From: Pseudomonas sp. GM41(2012)
Lineage (GTDB): Bacteria; Pseudomonadota; Gammaproteobacteria; Pseudomonadales; Pseudomonadaceae
NCBI RefSeq assembly: GCF_000282315.2
Contig: NZ_AKJN02000007.1
Coordinates: 1,302,001 to 1,366,000 of the forward strand
Direction: 5' to 3'
Length of the DNA: 64,000 nucleotides
Made by a program: the position numbers and the translations under genes. The number at the start of each line of letters is the position of its first letter. Within the stretch, counting starts at the first letter, position 1. Below, one piece after another: positions 52,645-60,960 of the stretch. The notes below the pieces were generated by a model. It searched no databases and was not told where the DNA came from. It worked only from the letters and a program-made list of their open reading frames with translations.

Positions 52645-52995
52645 ATGACTAACAAAATCATCCTTGCACTCGAAGCAGAGCAGATGACCAAAGAGATCCC
52701 TACCTTTGCCCCGGGCGACACCATTGTCGTTCAGGTGAAAGTGAAGGAAGGCGACCGTTCGCGTCTGCAAGCGTTCGAAGGTGTTGTTATCGCCAAGCGT
52801 AACCGCGGCGTAAACAGTGCTTTCACCGTTCGTAAAATCTCCAACGGTGTTGGCGTAGAGCGTACTTTCCAGACCTACAGCCCGCAAATCGACAGCATGG
52901 CCGTTAAACGTCGCGGTGACGTACGTAAAGCCAAGCTGTACTACCTGCGTGACCTGTCCGGTAAAGCAGCTCGCATCAAGGAAAAACTGGCTTAA
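52645..52995 (+). CDS. rplS: 50S ribosomal protein L19
   Basis: A 116-residue ribosomal protein at the subunit interface. It starts [14 protein letters not shown] and shows the L19 signature [19 protein letters not shown] and [20 protein letters not shown]. It is last in the operon, with AGGAG before the ATG and a terminator 18 bases after the stop. Confidence 0.98.
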
Positions 52996-53013
52996 GTCCA
53001 GCTTCCGATGCAG

Positions 53014-53041
53014 AAAAAAGCAGCCTACGGGCTGCTTTTTT
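53014..53041 (+). terminator. Terminator of the rpsP-rplS operon
   Basis: AAAAAGCAGCC pairs with GGCTGCTTTTT around a four-base loop and ends in a T-run. Confidence 0.93.
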
Positions 53042-53094
53042 GTTGCCTGCGATTTATCTTCCCTCACCGTACTGTCGGTCTTGCCTGAGCCTTT

Positions 53095-53991
53095 ATGCCC
53101 GCCATCGATCATCCACTGATAGACCAATTCCTCGACGCCCTGTGGCTGGAGAAAGGTCTTTCCGATAACACCCGCGATGCCTATCGCAGCGACCTGGCCC
53201 TGTTCAACGGCTGGCTGCAGGAGAAGGGACTGGAATTGATCAACGCCGGCCGCGAATTGATCCTCGATCACTTGGCCTGGCGCCTGGAGCAGAACTACAA
53301 ACCCCGTTCCACTGCGAGATTTCTCTCGGGTGTGCGCGGCTTTTACCGCTATTTGCTGCGGGAAAAGTTGATCGCGGTCGACCCGACGTTACGCGTCGAT
53401 ATGCCTCAACTCGGTAGGCCGTTGCCCAAATCTCTGTCGGAAGCAGACGTAGAAGCGCTGTTGAAGGCTCCGGACTTGAGCGAAGCCATCGGCCAACGCG
53501 ACCGCGCCATGCTCGAAGTGCTTTATGCCTGCGGCTTGCGCGTGACGGAACTGATCAGCCTGACGCTGGAACAGGTCAATCTGCGCCAAGGCGTGCTACG
53601 AGTGATGGGCAAGGGCAGCAAGGAGCGGCTGGTGCCGATGGGCGAGGAGGCGATTGTCTGGGTCGAGCGTTACCTGCGCGATGGCCGCCAGGAGCTGCTT
53701 GGCGGGCGTCCCAGCGATGTCATGTTCCCCAGCCAGCGCGGCGAGCAGATGACTCGGCAGACCTTCTGGCATCGCATCAAGCACCAGGCCAAGGTTGCCG
53801 GGATCGGCAAGTCGCTGTCGCCGCATACCCTGCGTCATGCCTTTGCCACGCACTTGCTCAACCACGGCGCCGACCTGCGGGTGGTGCAAATGCTGCTCGG
53901 CCACAGCGATCTGTCGACTACGCAGATCTACACCCACGTCGCCCGCGCCCGCTTGCAGGACCTGCACGCCAAACACCACCCCAGAGGCTGA
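53095..53991 (+). CDS. xerD: Tyrosine recombinase XerD
   Basis: A 298-residue recombinase that, with XerC and FtsK, resolves chromosome dimers at dif. The N-terminal SAM-like domain covers about 5-90. Catalytic residues are visible in ACGLRVTEL (Arg), LSPHTLRHAFATHLL (His-x-x-Arg), LGHSDLSTTQIYTHV (His and Tyr). The start is an ATG at 53095. dsbC follows in the same direction, a Pseudomonas arrangement. Confidence 0.95.
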   Translation: MPAIDHPLIDQFLDALWLEKGLSDNTRDAYRSDLALFNGWLQEKGLELINAGRELILDHLAWRLEQNYKPRSTARFLSGVRGFYRYLLREKLIAVDPTLRVDMPQLGRPLPKSLSEADVEALLKAPDLSEAIGQRDRAMLEVLYACGLRVTELISLTLEQVNLRQGVLRVMGKGSKERLVPMGEEAIVWVERYLRDGRQELLGGRPSDVMFPSQRGEQMTRQTFWHRIKHQAKVAGIGKSLSPHTLRHAFATHLLNHGADLRVVQMLLGHSDLSTTQIYTHVARARLQDLHAKHHPRG

Positions 53992-54001
53992 ACAAAATCC
54001 C

Positions 54002-54090
54002 TGTAGGAGTGAGCCTGCTCGCGATGGCGATCTGTCAGTCACCGCTGTGTTGTCAGGACTACCGCTATCGCGAGCAGGCTCACTCCTACA
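54002..54090. repeat. REP-type inverted pair
   Basis: TGTAGGAGTGAGCCTGCTCG with CGAT, and ATCG with CGAGCAGGCTCACTCCTACA, are perfect complements around about 40 bases. Confidence 0.9.
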
Positions 54091-54244
54091 GGGGATTGCG
54101 TTGTCCCAATGTCTTGCGTCAGGCGCATTCGGCCACAGGGGCCTTATGTGGTAGGCTTTGCCGGTTTGCACGATGGGCGTTTATGACCCGGTGTTTCGGC
54201 ACGGGCGTTCTGATCGTCCCATTTGTCCGCCTTCAGGAGTTCTC

Positions 54245-54976
54245 ATGCGTCTGACCCAGATTTTCGCCGCCGCAGCCATTGCGTTGGTCAGTACCTTTGC
54301 CGTCGCCGATGATGCGGCCGACAAAGCCATTCGTAAAAGCCTGGAAAACCTCCAGCTCGAAGTGCCGGTAGAAAGCATCACCGCCAGTCCGCTGCCGGGC
54401 CTGTACGAAGTCAAGCTGCAAGGCAGCCGCGTGCTTTACGCCAGCGCCGACGGCCAATACGTGGTGCAGGGCTACATGTTCCAGCTCAAGGACGGCAAAC
54501 CGGTCAACCTGACCGAGAAGACCGAACGCCTGGGCGTGTCCAAACTGATCAACGCCATTCCAGTCGCGGAAACCGTGGTCTACCCGGCGATCGGCGAAAC
54601 CAAATCGCACATCACCGTGTTTACCGATACCACCTGCCCGTACTGCCACAAGCTGCACGCTGAAGTGCCTGAGCTGAACAAGCGCGGCATCGAAGTACGT
54701 TACGTCGCGTTCCCGCGCCAGGGCCTGGGCTCGCCGGGTGACGAACAGCTGCAAGCGGTCTGGTGCTCGAAAGACAAGAAAGCGGCCATGGACAAGATGG
54801 TCGACGGCAAGGAAATCAAGGCCGCCAAGTGCGATAACCCGGTTTCCAAGCAGTTCGCCCTCGGTCAGTCGATCGGCGTGAACGGTACACCGGCCATCGT
54901 TTTGGCCGACGGCCAGGTCATTCCGGGCTACCAGCCTGCGCCACAAGTCGCCAAACTGGCGTTGGGCGCGAAGTAA
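54245..54976 (+). CDS. dsbC: Periplasmic disulfide isomerase DsbC
   Basis: A 243-residue periplasmic protein-disulfide isomerase. Residues 1-20 are a signal peptide (MRLTQIFAAAAIALVSTFAVA). The N-terminal dimerisation domain (about 25-85) is followed by a thioredoxin domain with active site TTCPYCHKLH and cis-Pro region NGTPAIVLADGQ. A second cysteine pair (VWCSKDKKAA, AAKCDNP) is structural. The ATG at 54245 with AGGAG upstream is the start. Confidence 0.95.
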   Translation: MRLTQIFAAAAIALVSTFAVADDAADKAIRKSLENLQLEVPVESITASPLPGLYEVKLQGSRVLYASADGQYVVQGYMFQLKDGKPVNLTEKTERLGVSKLINAIPVAETVVYPAIGETKSHITVFTDTTCPYCHKLHAEVPELNKRGIEVRYVAFPRQGLGSPGDEQLQAVWCSKDKKAAMDKMVDGKEIKAAKCDNPVSKQFALGQSIGVNGTPAIVLADGQVIPGYQPAPQVAKLALGAK

Positions 54977-55046
54977 ATTCGCATCGTCACGGTCAGCCAT
55001 TGACGATCATGGTTCGGCGGCAGCATTCGCCGGGCCATTAATAGAG

Positions 55047-55093
55047 AACCGCGAGTATGCGGTTGTTTTCACGGCCGGCCTTGAGTCGGCCGT
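55047..55093 (+). terminator. Two tandem hairpins between dsbC and hom
   Basis: AACCGC-6-GCGGTT (55047-55064) is followed by GTTTTC and then ACGGCCG-9-CGGCCGT (55071-55093) and TTTC. The first may terminate dsbC, and the second lies 18 bases before the hom start. Their role is not known. Confidence 0.5.
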
Positions 55094-55110
55094 TTCATGG
55101 GGAGTTCACA

Positions 55111-56415
55111 GTGAAACCGGTCAAAGTAGGCATCTGTGGGTTAGGGACCGTCGGTGGCGGTACCTTCAACGTACTTCAGCGTAACGCCGAGGAAATTTCT
55201 CGTCGTGCCGGGCGTGGAATCGAAGTGGCACAAATTGCCATGCGCACGCCAAAGCCTCAGTTCCAGACGACCGGTATTGCGATTACCAACGATGTCTTCG
55301 AAGTGGCCACGAACCCTGAGATCGACATCGTCATAGAGCTGATGGGCGGCTACACCGTTGCCCGCGAGCTGGTACTCAAAGCGATCGAGAACGGAAAACA
55401 TGTGGTGACCGCGAACAAGGCGTTGATCGCCGTTCACGGTAATGAAATTTTCGCCAAGGCCCGCGAGAAGGGCGTGATTGTGGCGTTCGAAGCCGCCGTG
55501 GCCGGTGGCATTCCGGTGATCAAGGCGATCCGTGAAGGCCTGTCGGCCAACCGCATCAACTGGGTTGCCGGCATCATCAACGGCACGGGTAACTTCATCC
55601 TCACCGAAATGCGTGAGAAGGGCCGGACTTTCGAAGACGTACTCGCCGAGGCACAAGCCCTGGGTTACGCCGAGGCCGATCCGACCTTCGACGTTGAAGG
55701 CATCGACGCGGCCCACAAGCTGACGATTCTGGCGTCCATCGCGTTCGGTATTCCGCTGCAGTTCGACAAGGCCTACACCGAAGGCATCACCAAGCTGACC
55801 ACCGCTGACGTGAACTACGCCGAAGCGCTGGGCTATCGCATCAAGCACCTGGGCGTGGCGCGCAGCACCGCGGCCGGCATCGAACTGCGCGTGCACCCGA
55901 CGCTGATCCCGGCCGATCGCTTGCTCGCCAACGTCAACGGCGTGATGAACGCGGTGATGGTCAACGGCGATGCTGCCGGTTCGACCTTGTTCTACGGCGC
56001 CGGCGCCGGCATGGAGCCGACGGCTTCGTCGGTGATCGCCGACCTGGTGGACGTGGTTCGCGCCATGACCTCCGATCCGGAAAACCGCGTACCGCACCTG
56101 GCCTTCCAGCCGGATTCGCTATCGGCCCATCCGATCCTGCCGATCGAAGCCTGTGAAAGCGCCTACTACCTGCGCATTCAGGCCAAGGACCATCCGGGCG
56201 TGTTGGCTCAGGTGGCGAGCATCCTGTCGGAGCGCGGCATTAACATCGAATCGATCATGCAGAAAGAAGTCGAAGAGCATGACGGTCTGGTGCCAATGAT
56301 CCTGCTGACGCACCGTGTGCTGGAACAGCACATGAACGACGCGATCACCGCCCTGGAAGCGTTGGAAGGCGTGGTCGGCCCGGTCGTACGAATCCGCGTC
56401 GAGCACCTGAACTAA
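55111..56415 (+). CDS. hom: Homoserine dehydrogenase
   Basis: A 434-residue enzyme that reduces aspartate semialdehyde to homoserine, the branch point to threonine and methionine. The N-terminal Rossmann motif is GICGLGTVGGGT; the catalytic domain shows AGIINGTGNFILTEM and YAEADPTFDVEGIDAAHKL; a C-terminal ACT domain (about 350-430) is for feedback control by threonine. The GTG at 55111 has GGGGAG upstream and gives the same length as P. aeruginosa Hom. thrC follows after 66 bases. Confidence 0.96.
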   Translation: MKPVKVGICGLGTVGGGTFNVLQRNAEEISRRAGRGIEVAQIAMRTPKPQFQTTGIAITNDVFEVATNPEIDIVIELMGGYTVARELVLKAIENGKHVVTANKALIAVHGNEIFAKAREKGVIVAFEAAVAGGIPVIKAIREGLSANRINWVAGIINGTGNFILTEMREKGRTFEDVLAEAQALGYAEADPTFDVEGIDAAHKLTILASIAFGIPLQFDKAYTEGITKLTTADVNYAEALGYRIKHLGVARSTAAGIELRVHPTLIPADRLLANVNGVMNAVMVNGDAAGSTLFYGAGAGMEPTASSVIADLVDVVRAMTSDPENRVPHLAFQPDSLSAHPILPIEACESAYYLRIQAKDHPGVLAQVASILSERGINIESIMQKEVEEHDGLVPMILLTHRVLEQHMNDAITALEALEGVVGPVVRIRVEHLN

Positions 56416-56429
56416 GCCGTTATCGTTCA

Positions 56430-56451
56430 CCGGGCTCGCCTGCGAGCCCGG
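56430..56451 (+). other. Perfect hairpin between hom and thrC
   Basis: CCGGGCTCG and CGAGCCCGG form a 9-base stem with loop CCTG, 14 bases after the hom stop and 30 bases before thrC. It lacks a T-run, so mRNA processing, stabilisation or partial attenuation are all possible. Confidence 0.7.
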
Positions 56452-56481
56452 GTTTGCGAACACTGTCTATTGGAGCCAGTC

Positions 56482-57891
56482 ATGCGTTATATCAGTACCC
56501 GCGGCCAGGCACCGGCCCTGAATTTCGAAGACGTCCTGCTGGCCGGTCTGGCTACGGACGGTGGTCTGTACGTCCCGGAAAACCTGCCACGTTTCACTCA
56601 GGAAGAAATCGCTTCCTGGGCCGGCCTGCCGTATCACGAGCTGGCCTTCCGGGTGATGCGCCCATTCGTGACCGGCAGCATTCCTGATGCCGATTTCAAA
56701 AAGATCCTCGAAGAAACCTACGGCGTGTTCTCGCACAACGCCGTGGCACCACTGCGTCAGCTGAACGGTAACGAATGGGTGCTGGAGCTGTTCCACGGCC
56801 CGACCCTCGCGTTCAAAGACTTCGCCTTGCAGCTGCTGGGTCGTCTGCTCGACTACGTGCTGGAAAAACGTGGTGAGCGCGTAGTGATTGTCGGCGCCAC
56901 CTCTGGCGACACCGGTTCGGCCGCCATCGAAGGCTGCAAGCACTGCGAAAACGTCGACATCTTCATCCTGCACCCGCACAACCGTGTGTCCGAAGTGCAG
57001 CGTCGTCAGATGACCACCATTTTCGGCGAGAACATCCACAACATCGCGATCGAAGGCAACTTCGATGACTGCCAGGAAATGGTCAAGGCCAGCTTCGCCG
57101 ACCAGAGCTTCCTCAAAGGCACGCGTCTGGTCGCCGTAAACTCGATCAACTGGGCGCGAATCATGGCCCAGATCGTTTACTACTTCCACGCAGCCCTGCA
57201 GTTGGGCGGCCCGGCACGTTCGGTATCGTTCTCGGTGCCAACCGGCAACTTCGGCGACATTTTCGCCGGTTACCTGGCGCGCAACATGGGCCTGCCGATC
57301 AACCAGTTGATCGTCGCCACCAACCGCAACGACATCCTGCATCGCTTCATGAGCGGCAATCAGTACGTCAAGGACACCCTGCACGCCACGCTGTCGCCGT
57401 CGATGGACATCATGGTGTCGTCGAACTTCGAACGCCTGCTGTTCGACCTGCACGGTCGCAACGGCGCAGCGATCGCCGGGCTGATGGACACCTTCAAACA
57501 AGGTGGCGGTTTCAGCGTCGAACAGGAACGCTGGACCGAAGCCCGCAACCTGTTCGATTCGCTGGCCGTGGATGACGCTCAAACCTGCGAAACCATCGCC
57601 GAAGTCTTCGAGCAAACCGGCGAGCTGCTTGATCCGCACACCGCCATCGGCGTGAAGGCGGCGCGCGAGTGCCGTCGCAGCCTGGATATCCCGATGGTGA
57701 TCCTCGGTACGGCGCATCCGGTCAAATTCCCGGATGCAGTGGAAAAAGCCGGCGTAGGAAAAGCGCTCGAACTGCCTGCACATCTTTCTGATTTGTTTGA
57801 GCGAGATGAGCGCTGCACCGTGCTGCCAAATGACCTGAAAGCCGTGCAGGCCTTTGTCAGCAAGCATGGCAACCGCGGAAAGCCTCTGTAA
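56482..57891 (+). CDS. thrC: Threonine synthase
   Basis: A 469-residue PLP enzyme that converts O-phosphohomoserine to threonine. The PLP lysine is in GPTLAFKDFALQLL; the phosphate-binding region includes GATSGDTGSAA and VPTGNFGDIFAGYLA. The start MRYISTRGQAPALNFEDVLL at the ATG 56482, with GGAG upstream, is typical. It forms an operon with hom and ends at a terminator. Confidence 0.96.
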   Translation: MRYISTRGQAPALNFEDVLLAGLATDGGLYVPENLPRFTQEEIASWAGLPYHELAFRVMRPFVTGSIPDADFKKILEETYGVFSHNAVAPLRQLNGNEWVLELFHGPTLAFKDFALQLLGRLLDYVLEKRGERVVIVGATSGDTGSAAIEGCKHCENVDIFILHPHNRVSEVQRRQMTTIFGENIHNIAIEGNFDDCQEMVKASFADQSFLKGTRLVAVNSINWARIMAQIVYYFHAALQLGGPARSVSFSVPTGNFGDIFAGYLARNMGLPINQLIVATNRNDILHRFMSGNQYVKDTLHATLSPSMDIMVSSNFERLLFDLHGRNGAAIAGLMDTFKQGGGFSVEQERWTEARNLFDSLAVDDAQTCETIAEVFEQTGELLDPHTAIGVKAARECRRSLDIPMVILGTAHPVKFPDAVEKAGVGKALELPAHLSDLFERDERCTVLPNDLKAVQAFVSKHGNRGKPL

Positions 57892-57913
57892 CCAATTAAA
57901 ACTGTCACATTTT

Positions 57914-57938
57914 GAAGCCCGTCTCCTGACGGGCTTTC
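57914..57938 (+). terminator. Terminator of hom-thrC
   Basis: GAAGCCCGTC pairs with GACGGGCTTTC around TCCT, followed by a pyrimidine stretch. Confidence 0.85.
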
Positions 57939-58012
57939 TCATTTCTGCGTGTCACACTTGCCGGGTTTTCGCCCCATGAAGGACGGGCGAGTTGATCACG
58001 AAGGAAGTGGCA

Positions 58013-59371
58013 ATGCTGTTTTTCAGAGGGTTAAAACCAGCCACGTGCTGGATGTTTTTTTTAGTCGGCACCCTGGGCTTTGCTCAATGGGGGGGCGCGT
58101 CGCAATTGGCGGCGAGCGATTCCAAAGGATCGGTTGCTGGCCCAAGGATCGAGCTGGATGCTCAAGAGTTGAAATGGATTGCCGAGCATTCGAAAGTCAT
58201 CGTCGCCTCGGTGCAATACCCGCTGTACCTGTTCAAGGATAAGCACGGCCAATGGAGTGGCTTGAACAATGATCTGCTCAACCGCATCAGCGCGATGACG
58301 GGATTGCAGTTTGTTCATGAAGAATCGTTTTCCACCGATCAGTTGCTCGGGCGACTGGAAGATGGCGCAGCGGACATGAGCACGACGCTGGCGATGAATG
58401 ACGAACGCAAGTCGTTTCTGGATTTCAGTCATGCGTTCGGTGGCGCTGGCTGGGTGTTCGTCGGGCGGGCCGGGGCGCCCAAGGTGCAATCCCTGGAGCA
58501 GCTGTCGGGAAGGGTTCTGGTGTTGCCGACCCGGCATGCGCTGGAGGCCACGATTCGCCGCGACTATCCCGACATCGAGCTGCGCTCGGTTAAAACTTAC
58601 GCGGAGGCCCGGGCGCTGGTCGAGAGCGGTGAGGCTTATGCCACCATCGAAAACGAAACCGGCGCACAACTTTATCCGTCCGGGCAGCTCAAGGTCGGGT
58701 ATACGGTGGAGGGCAAATGGGAGGCGGACCACCTGGCCGTACGCAAAGGTCAGCCTCAGCTGTCGAGCATCCTCAACAAGGCGCTCGAGGCGCTTGATCC
58801 TGCCGAATTGCGCGCCATTCGCCTGAAATGGCTCAATGGGATTGCCCCCGTCAAGGTGCCCGGTACCTGGCCCCGGCTCGCCGAGTGGGGCTGCTGGGGA
58901 ATGTTTATCGTCAGCCTGTTCGGCCTGTTGTCCCTGCTCTGGAACCGACGGCTCACGGTATTGATCCAGCAACGCCTGGATGCCGAGAAAAGTCTGAGTG
59001 ATCAGCTCGCCTTCCAGCATGCGTTGATGGACGCCATGCCCGATCCGATGTTTGTTCGTGATCTGGAAGGGCGTTTGATCATGTGCAACAAAAGTTATGA
59101 GGAGGGCTTGTCGACCCGTTTCGACCAGGTTCAGGGACGACAGCTGATTGAACTGAACGTCTTGCCCAAAGAGACTGCCGAACTGCTGCATGCAGAGTTC
59201 ATGGCCCAGCTCGGTACGCGCAAGTCGCGCTTCAGTGAGCGTCAATTGATGTTCAACAACGGCGTCAGGCATATCTATCAGTGGACGGTGCCTTTTTACG
59301 GTGCCGACGGACAATTGCGGGGCTTGCTGGGAGGATGGACCGATATCGGCAAGCGCAAGCAGCAGGCGTGA
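58013..59371 (+). CDS. BvgS-like periplasmic-sensor/PAS protein without kinase domain
   Basis: A 452-residue membrane protein. A signal or anchor segment (about 10-30) is followed by a Venus-flytrap solute-binding domain (about 45-265), one membrane helix (GCWGMFIVSLFGLLSLLW, about 288-305), a short coiled coil, and a PAS domain (about 330-448) ending GGWTDIGKRK. In BvgS-type hybrid kinases this PAS end is followed by a histidine kinase. Here the stop comes at once and lies in the loop of a terminator, so the kinase part is absent rather than out of frame. The ATG 58013 with GGAAG upstream is the start. It may signal through a partner or be a decayed sensor. Confidence 0.8.
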   Translation: MLFFRGLKPATCWMFFLVGTLGFAQWGGASQLAASDSKGSVAGPRIELDAQELKWIAEHSKVIVASVQYPLYLFKDKHGQWSGLNNDLLNRISAMTGLQFVHEESFSTDQLLGRLEDGAADMSTTLAMNDERKSFLDFSHAFGGAGWVFVGRAGAPKVQSLEQLSGRVLVLPTRHALEATIRRDYPDIELRSVKTYAEARALVESGEAYATIENETGAQLYPSGQLKVGYTVEGKWEADHLAVRKGQPQLSSILNKALEALDPAELRAIRLKWLNGIAPVKVPGTWPRLAEWGCWGMFIVSLFGLLSLLWNRRLTVLIQQRLDAEKSLSDQLAFQHALMDAMPDPMFVRDLEGRLIMCNKSYEEGLSTRFDQVQGRQLIELNVLPKETAELLHAEFMAQLGTRKSRFSERQLMFNNGVRHIYQWTVPFYGADGQLRGLLGGWTDIGKRKQQA

Positions 59372-59385
59372 GGCGCCTGTTTTTT
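59363..59385 (+). terminator. Terminator containing the stop codon of the PAS protein gene
   Basis: CAGGCG pairs with CGCCTG, followed by six T. The TGA at 59369-59371 is in the five-base loop. Confidence 0.85.
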
Positions 59386-59533
59386 ATCTGTCATCTTGGG
59401 CGTGCATGCTCTGTTGACCAGAGGCGCAGGTTCCCCAGCAGTCGGTATCCAGAACTTTCTTCTCGAGCCAGTGGTCATTTACTGTAGGTACGCCCCAGGC
59501 ACTTTGTTTTCGGACTATTGAGTGGTGATCGAG

Positions 59534-59821
59534 ATGGAAAGTATCAGTCTATTGCTCGGTGAAGCTCTGAGCCCGTATCAGGTAACGTTGACCCCGTCGG
59601 GAACCCATGGCGAATGCCTGGTGACACTGAAAAATGCGACCGGCGCGATCGTGGTCGAACGGGTGTTCAATCAGGCCCAGTTGACCAGCAAGCGTCTGCT
59701 GACGGATGTCGTCGACGGTTTGCATCGCGACGTGCTGATCGCCGAAGGCAGGCTGGAGCCCTGCGTCATCGCGGCGTTACGCAATGCTGCTCAGGACAAG
59801 ATCCTGGCCAACCGAAATTGA
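59534..59821 (+). CDS. DUF3509 family protein
   Basis: A 95-residue protein of a small family found in Pseudomonas. It shows LGEALSPYQVTLTPSG at the N-terminus and HRDVLIAEGRLEPCVIAALRN near the end, with no membrane segment or known catalytic motif. The ATG at 59534 is preferred; GTG at 59522 would add four residues. It stands alone in its own unit and its function is unknown. Confidence 0.75.
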   Translation: MESISLLLGEALSPYQVTLTPSGTHGECLVTLKNATGAIVVERVFNQAQLTSKRLLTDVVDGLHRDVLIAEGRLEPCVIAALRNAAQDKILANRN

Positions 59822-59979
59822 ATTGTTTTTTGTGGGAACCTTCCTGCGCTTAGGTCAGTCAGACCTTGTAACAGCAGGATCAAGCATTGTGCTCCGGTGC
59901 TTGTAGCTTGCTGCCACTGGTCTTTGTATAGACCACGTTTAACCCCGAGTCGTCTCCCCACTTCTCGGGGTTTCTTTTT
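59822..59979 (+). other. Gap after the DUF3509 gene ending in a strong terminator
   Basis: These bases lack a gene. GTCAGTCAGACC, GTGCTCCGGTGC and TGGTCTTTGTATAGACCA show local inverted pairing, and a strong terminator ends the stretch. It may be the 3' untranslated region of the preceding gene or encode a small RNA. Confidence 0.35.
59941..59979 (+). terminator. Terminator downstream of the DUF3509 gene
   Basis: AACCCCGAG pairs with CTCGGGGTT around a 14-base loop, followed by TTCTTTTT. Confidence 0.88.
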
Positions 59980-59991
59980 GCCTGCGATTTG

Positions 59992-60960
59992 TCATTGCTC
60001 GGCCTGGTGCAGGAAAAATGCCCGGCTGGCTTCCAGGTAATCGCTGCGACTTTCGGGGTCCAGCCAGGCGGCGTACGCCTCGCTCAAGTGATCGTGGGGC
60101 AGGGTGCGCAGCAGTTGGTTGATCTCGATGATCGCCTGCCGGCCCTGAGGGGTGTCAGTACAGCCGATGTAACCGGACAGGTATTTGCCCGTGCCGCGAA
60201 TCGGGTAGAACTGCAATTGATCTTCCGCGATCCCTTGCTGCTGGGCCTGGTAGCGGATTTCCGAGCGGTACCCCAACAGCATCCGCAAGCGCCCCAGGCG
60301 TTGCATTTGCAACAGGCTGCCCAAGGCATCATTACCGTAGTGGAGGGTCAGTGAGTTGGCTGGCGCTTGTTTGAGCAGCGCGTCGAGATATTCGCCGTAG
60401 TTGCGCTCGGCAATAATGCCCAGTTTCTCCCGGCCACTGGTCAGCAGGGCCGCCAGGTCCACTTCGCCGTCCTTGATAAAGGGCGCCAGCACTTCCCGAT
60501 CAACGCGCCGTACTGCCAGGCCATTACTCATGGCCCGAAAGACCGGGATGGAAAACGCGATCCAGCCATCGCGCTCCTTGCTCCAGTTCAGCGCCGCATC
60601 GCACGTGAGGAGTGGCTCGTGGAGCATTTGCAAGCCACGAGCGCGATTGACTCGCATCAGGGTGTGTTCGTATTGCGGCATGCGGGCGATCAGCAGCGGC
60701 AGCAGTTGATCGATGACGCCCTGGCCCTTTTTCGACCCTTCGAAAATCATCAGCGGTGGAAGGTCGCGCAACAGCCAGACCAGGGTTTCCTTCGGTTGCG
60801 CCAACGCTGGCTGAGCCTGGCCGGCGAGCAACAGGAAAAACGCGAACGCGCACAATGCTCGTCCACCGCGCGTCAGGCAGTGGTTGATGGGCCGCGCAAG
60901 CAGGCACCTCAGCTTAGATGGCCCCGTCCTCACGCAGCTTTGCGATCTGTTCCTTGTCAT
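59992..60960 (-). CDS. Periplasmic solute-binding-type protein (transporter-substrate-binding fold)
   Basis: A protein of about 322 residues with a hydrophobic export segment (LCAFAFFLLLAGQAQPALAQ) and then a bacterial type 3 solute-binding fold, of the stand-alone class with LVWLLRDLPPLMIFEGSKKGQGVIDQLLP and SIPVFRAMSNGLAVRR. No transporter genes are nearby, so it may be a sensor or orphan binding protein. The start is uncertain: ATG at 60960 overlaps the CoA-transferase end by 47 bases; GTG at 60933 and TTG at 60855 (with GGTGGA upstream but without basic residues before the hydrophobic core) are alternatives. Confidence 0.72.
   Translation of the reverse strand: MTRNRSQSCVRTGPSKLRCLLARPINHCLTRGGRALCAFAFFLLLAGQAQPALAQPKETLVWLLRDLPPLMIFEGSKKGQGVIDQLLPLLIARMPQYEHTLMRVNRARGLQMLHEPLLTCDAALNWSKERDGWIAFSIPVFRAMSNGLAVRRVDREVLAPFIKDGEVDLAALLTSGREKLGIIAERNYGEYLDALLKQAPANSLTLHYGNDALGSLLQMQRLGRLRMLLGYRSEIRYQAQQQGIAEDQLQFYPIRGTGKYLSGYIGCTDTPQGRQAIIEINQLLRTLPHDHLSEAYAAWLDPESRSDYLEASRAFFLHQAEQ

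Noticed and set aside
57992..58012. A TTG start for the kinase-less sensor
   Set aside because: The ATG at 58013 has GGAAG at proper distance and opens directly with a signal-anchor sequence.
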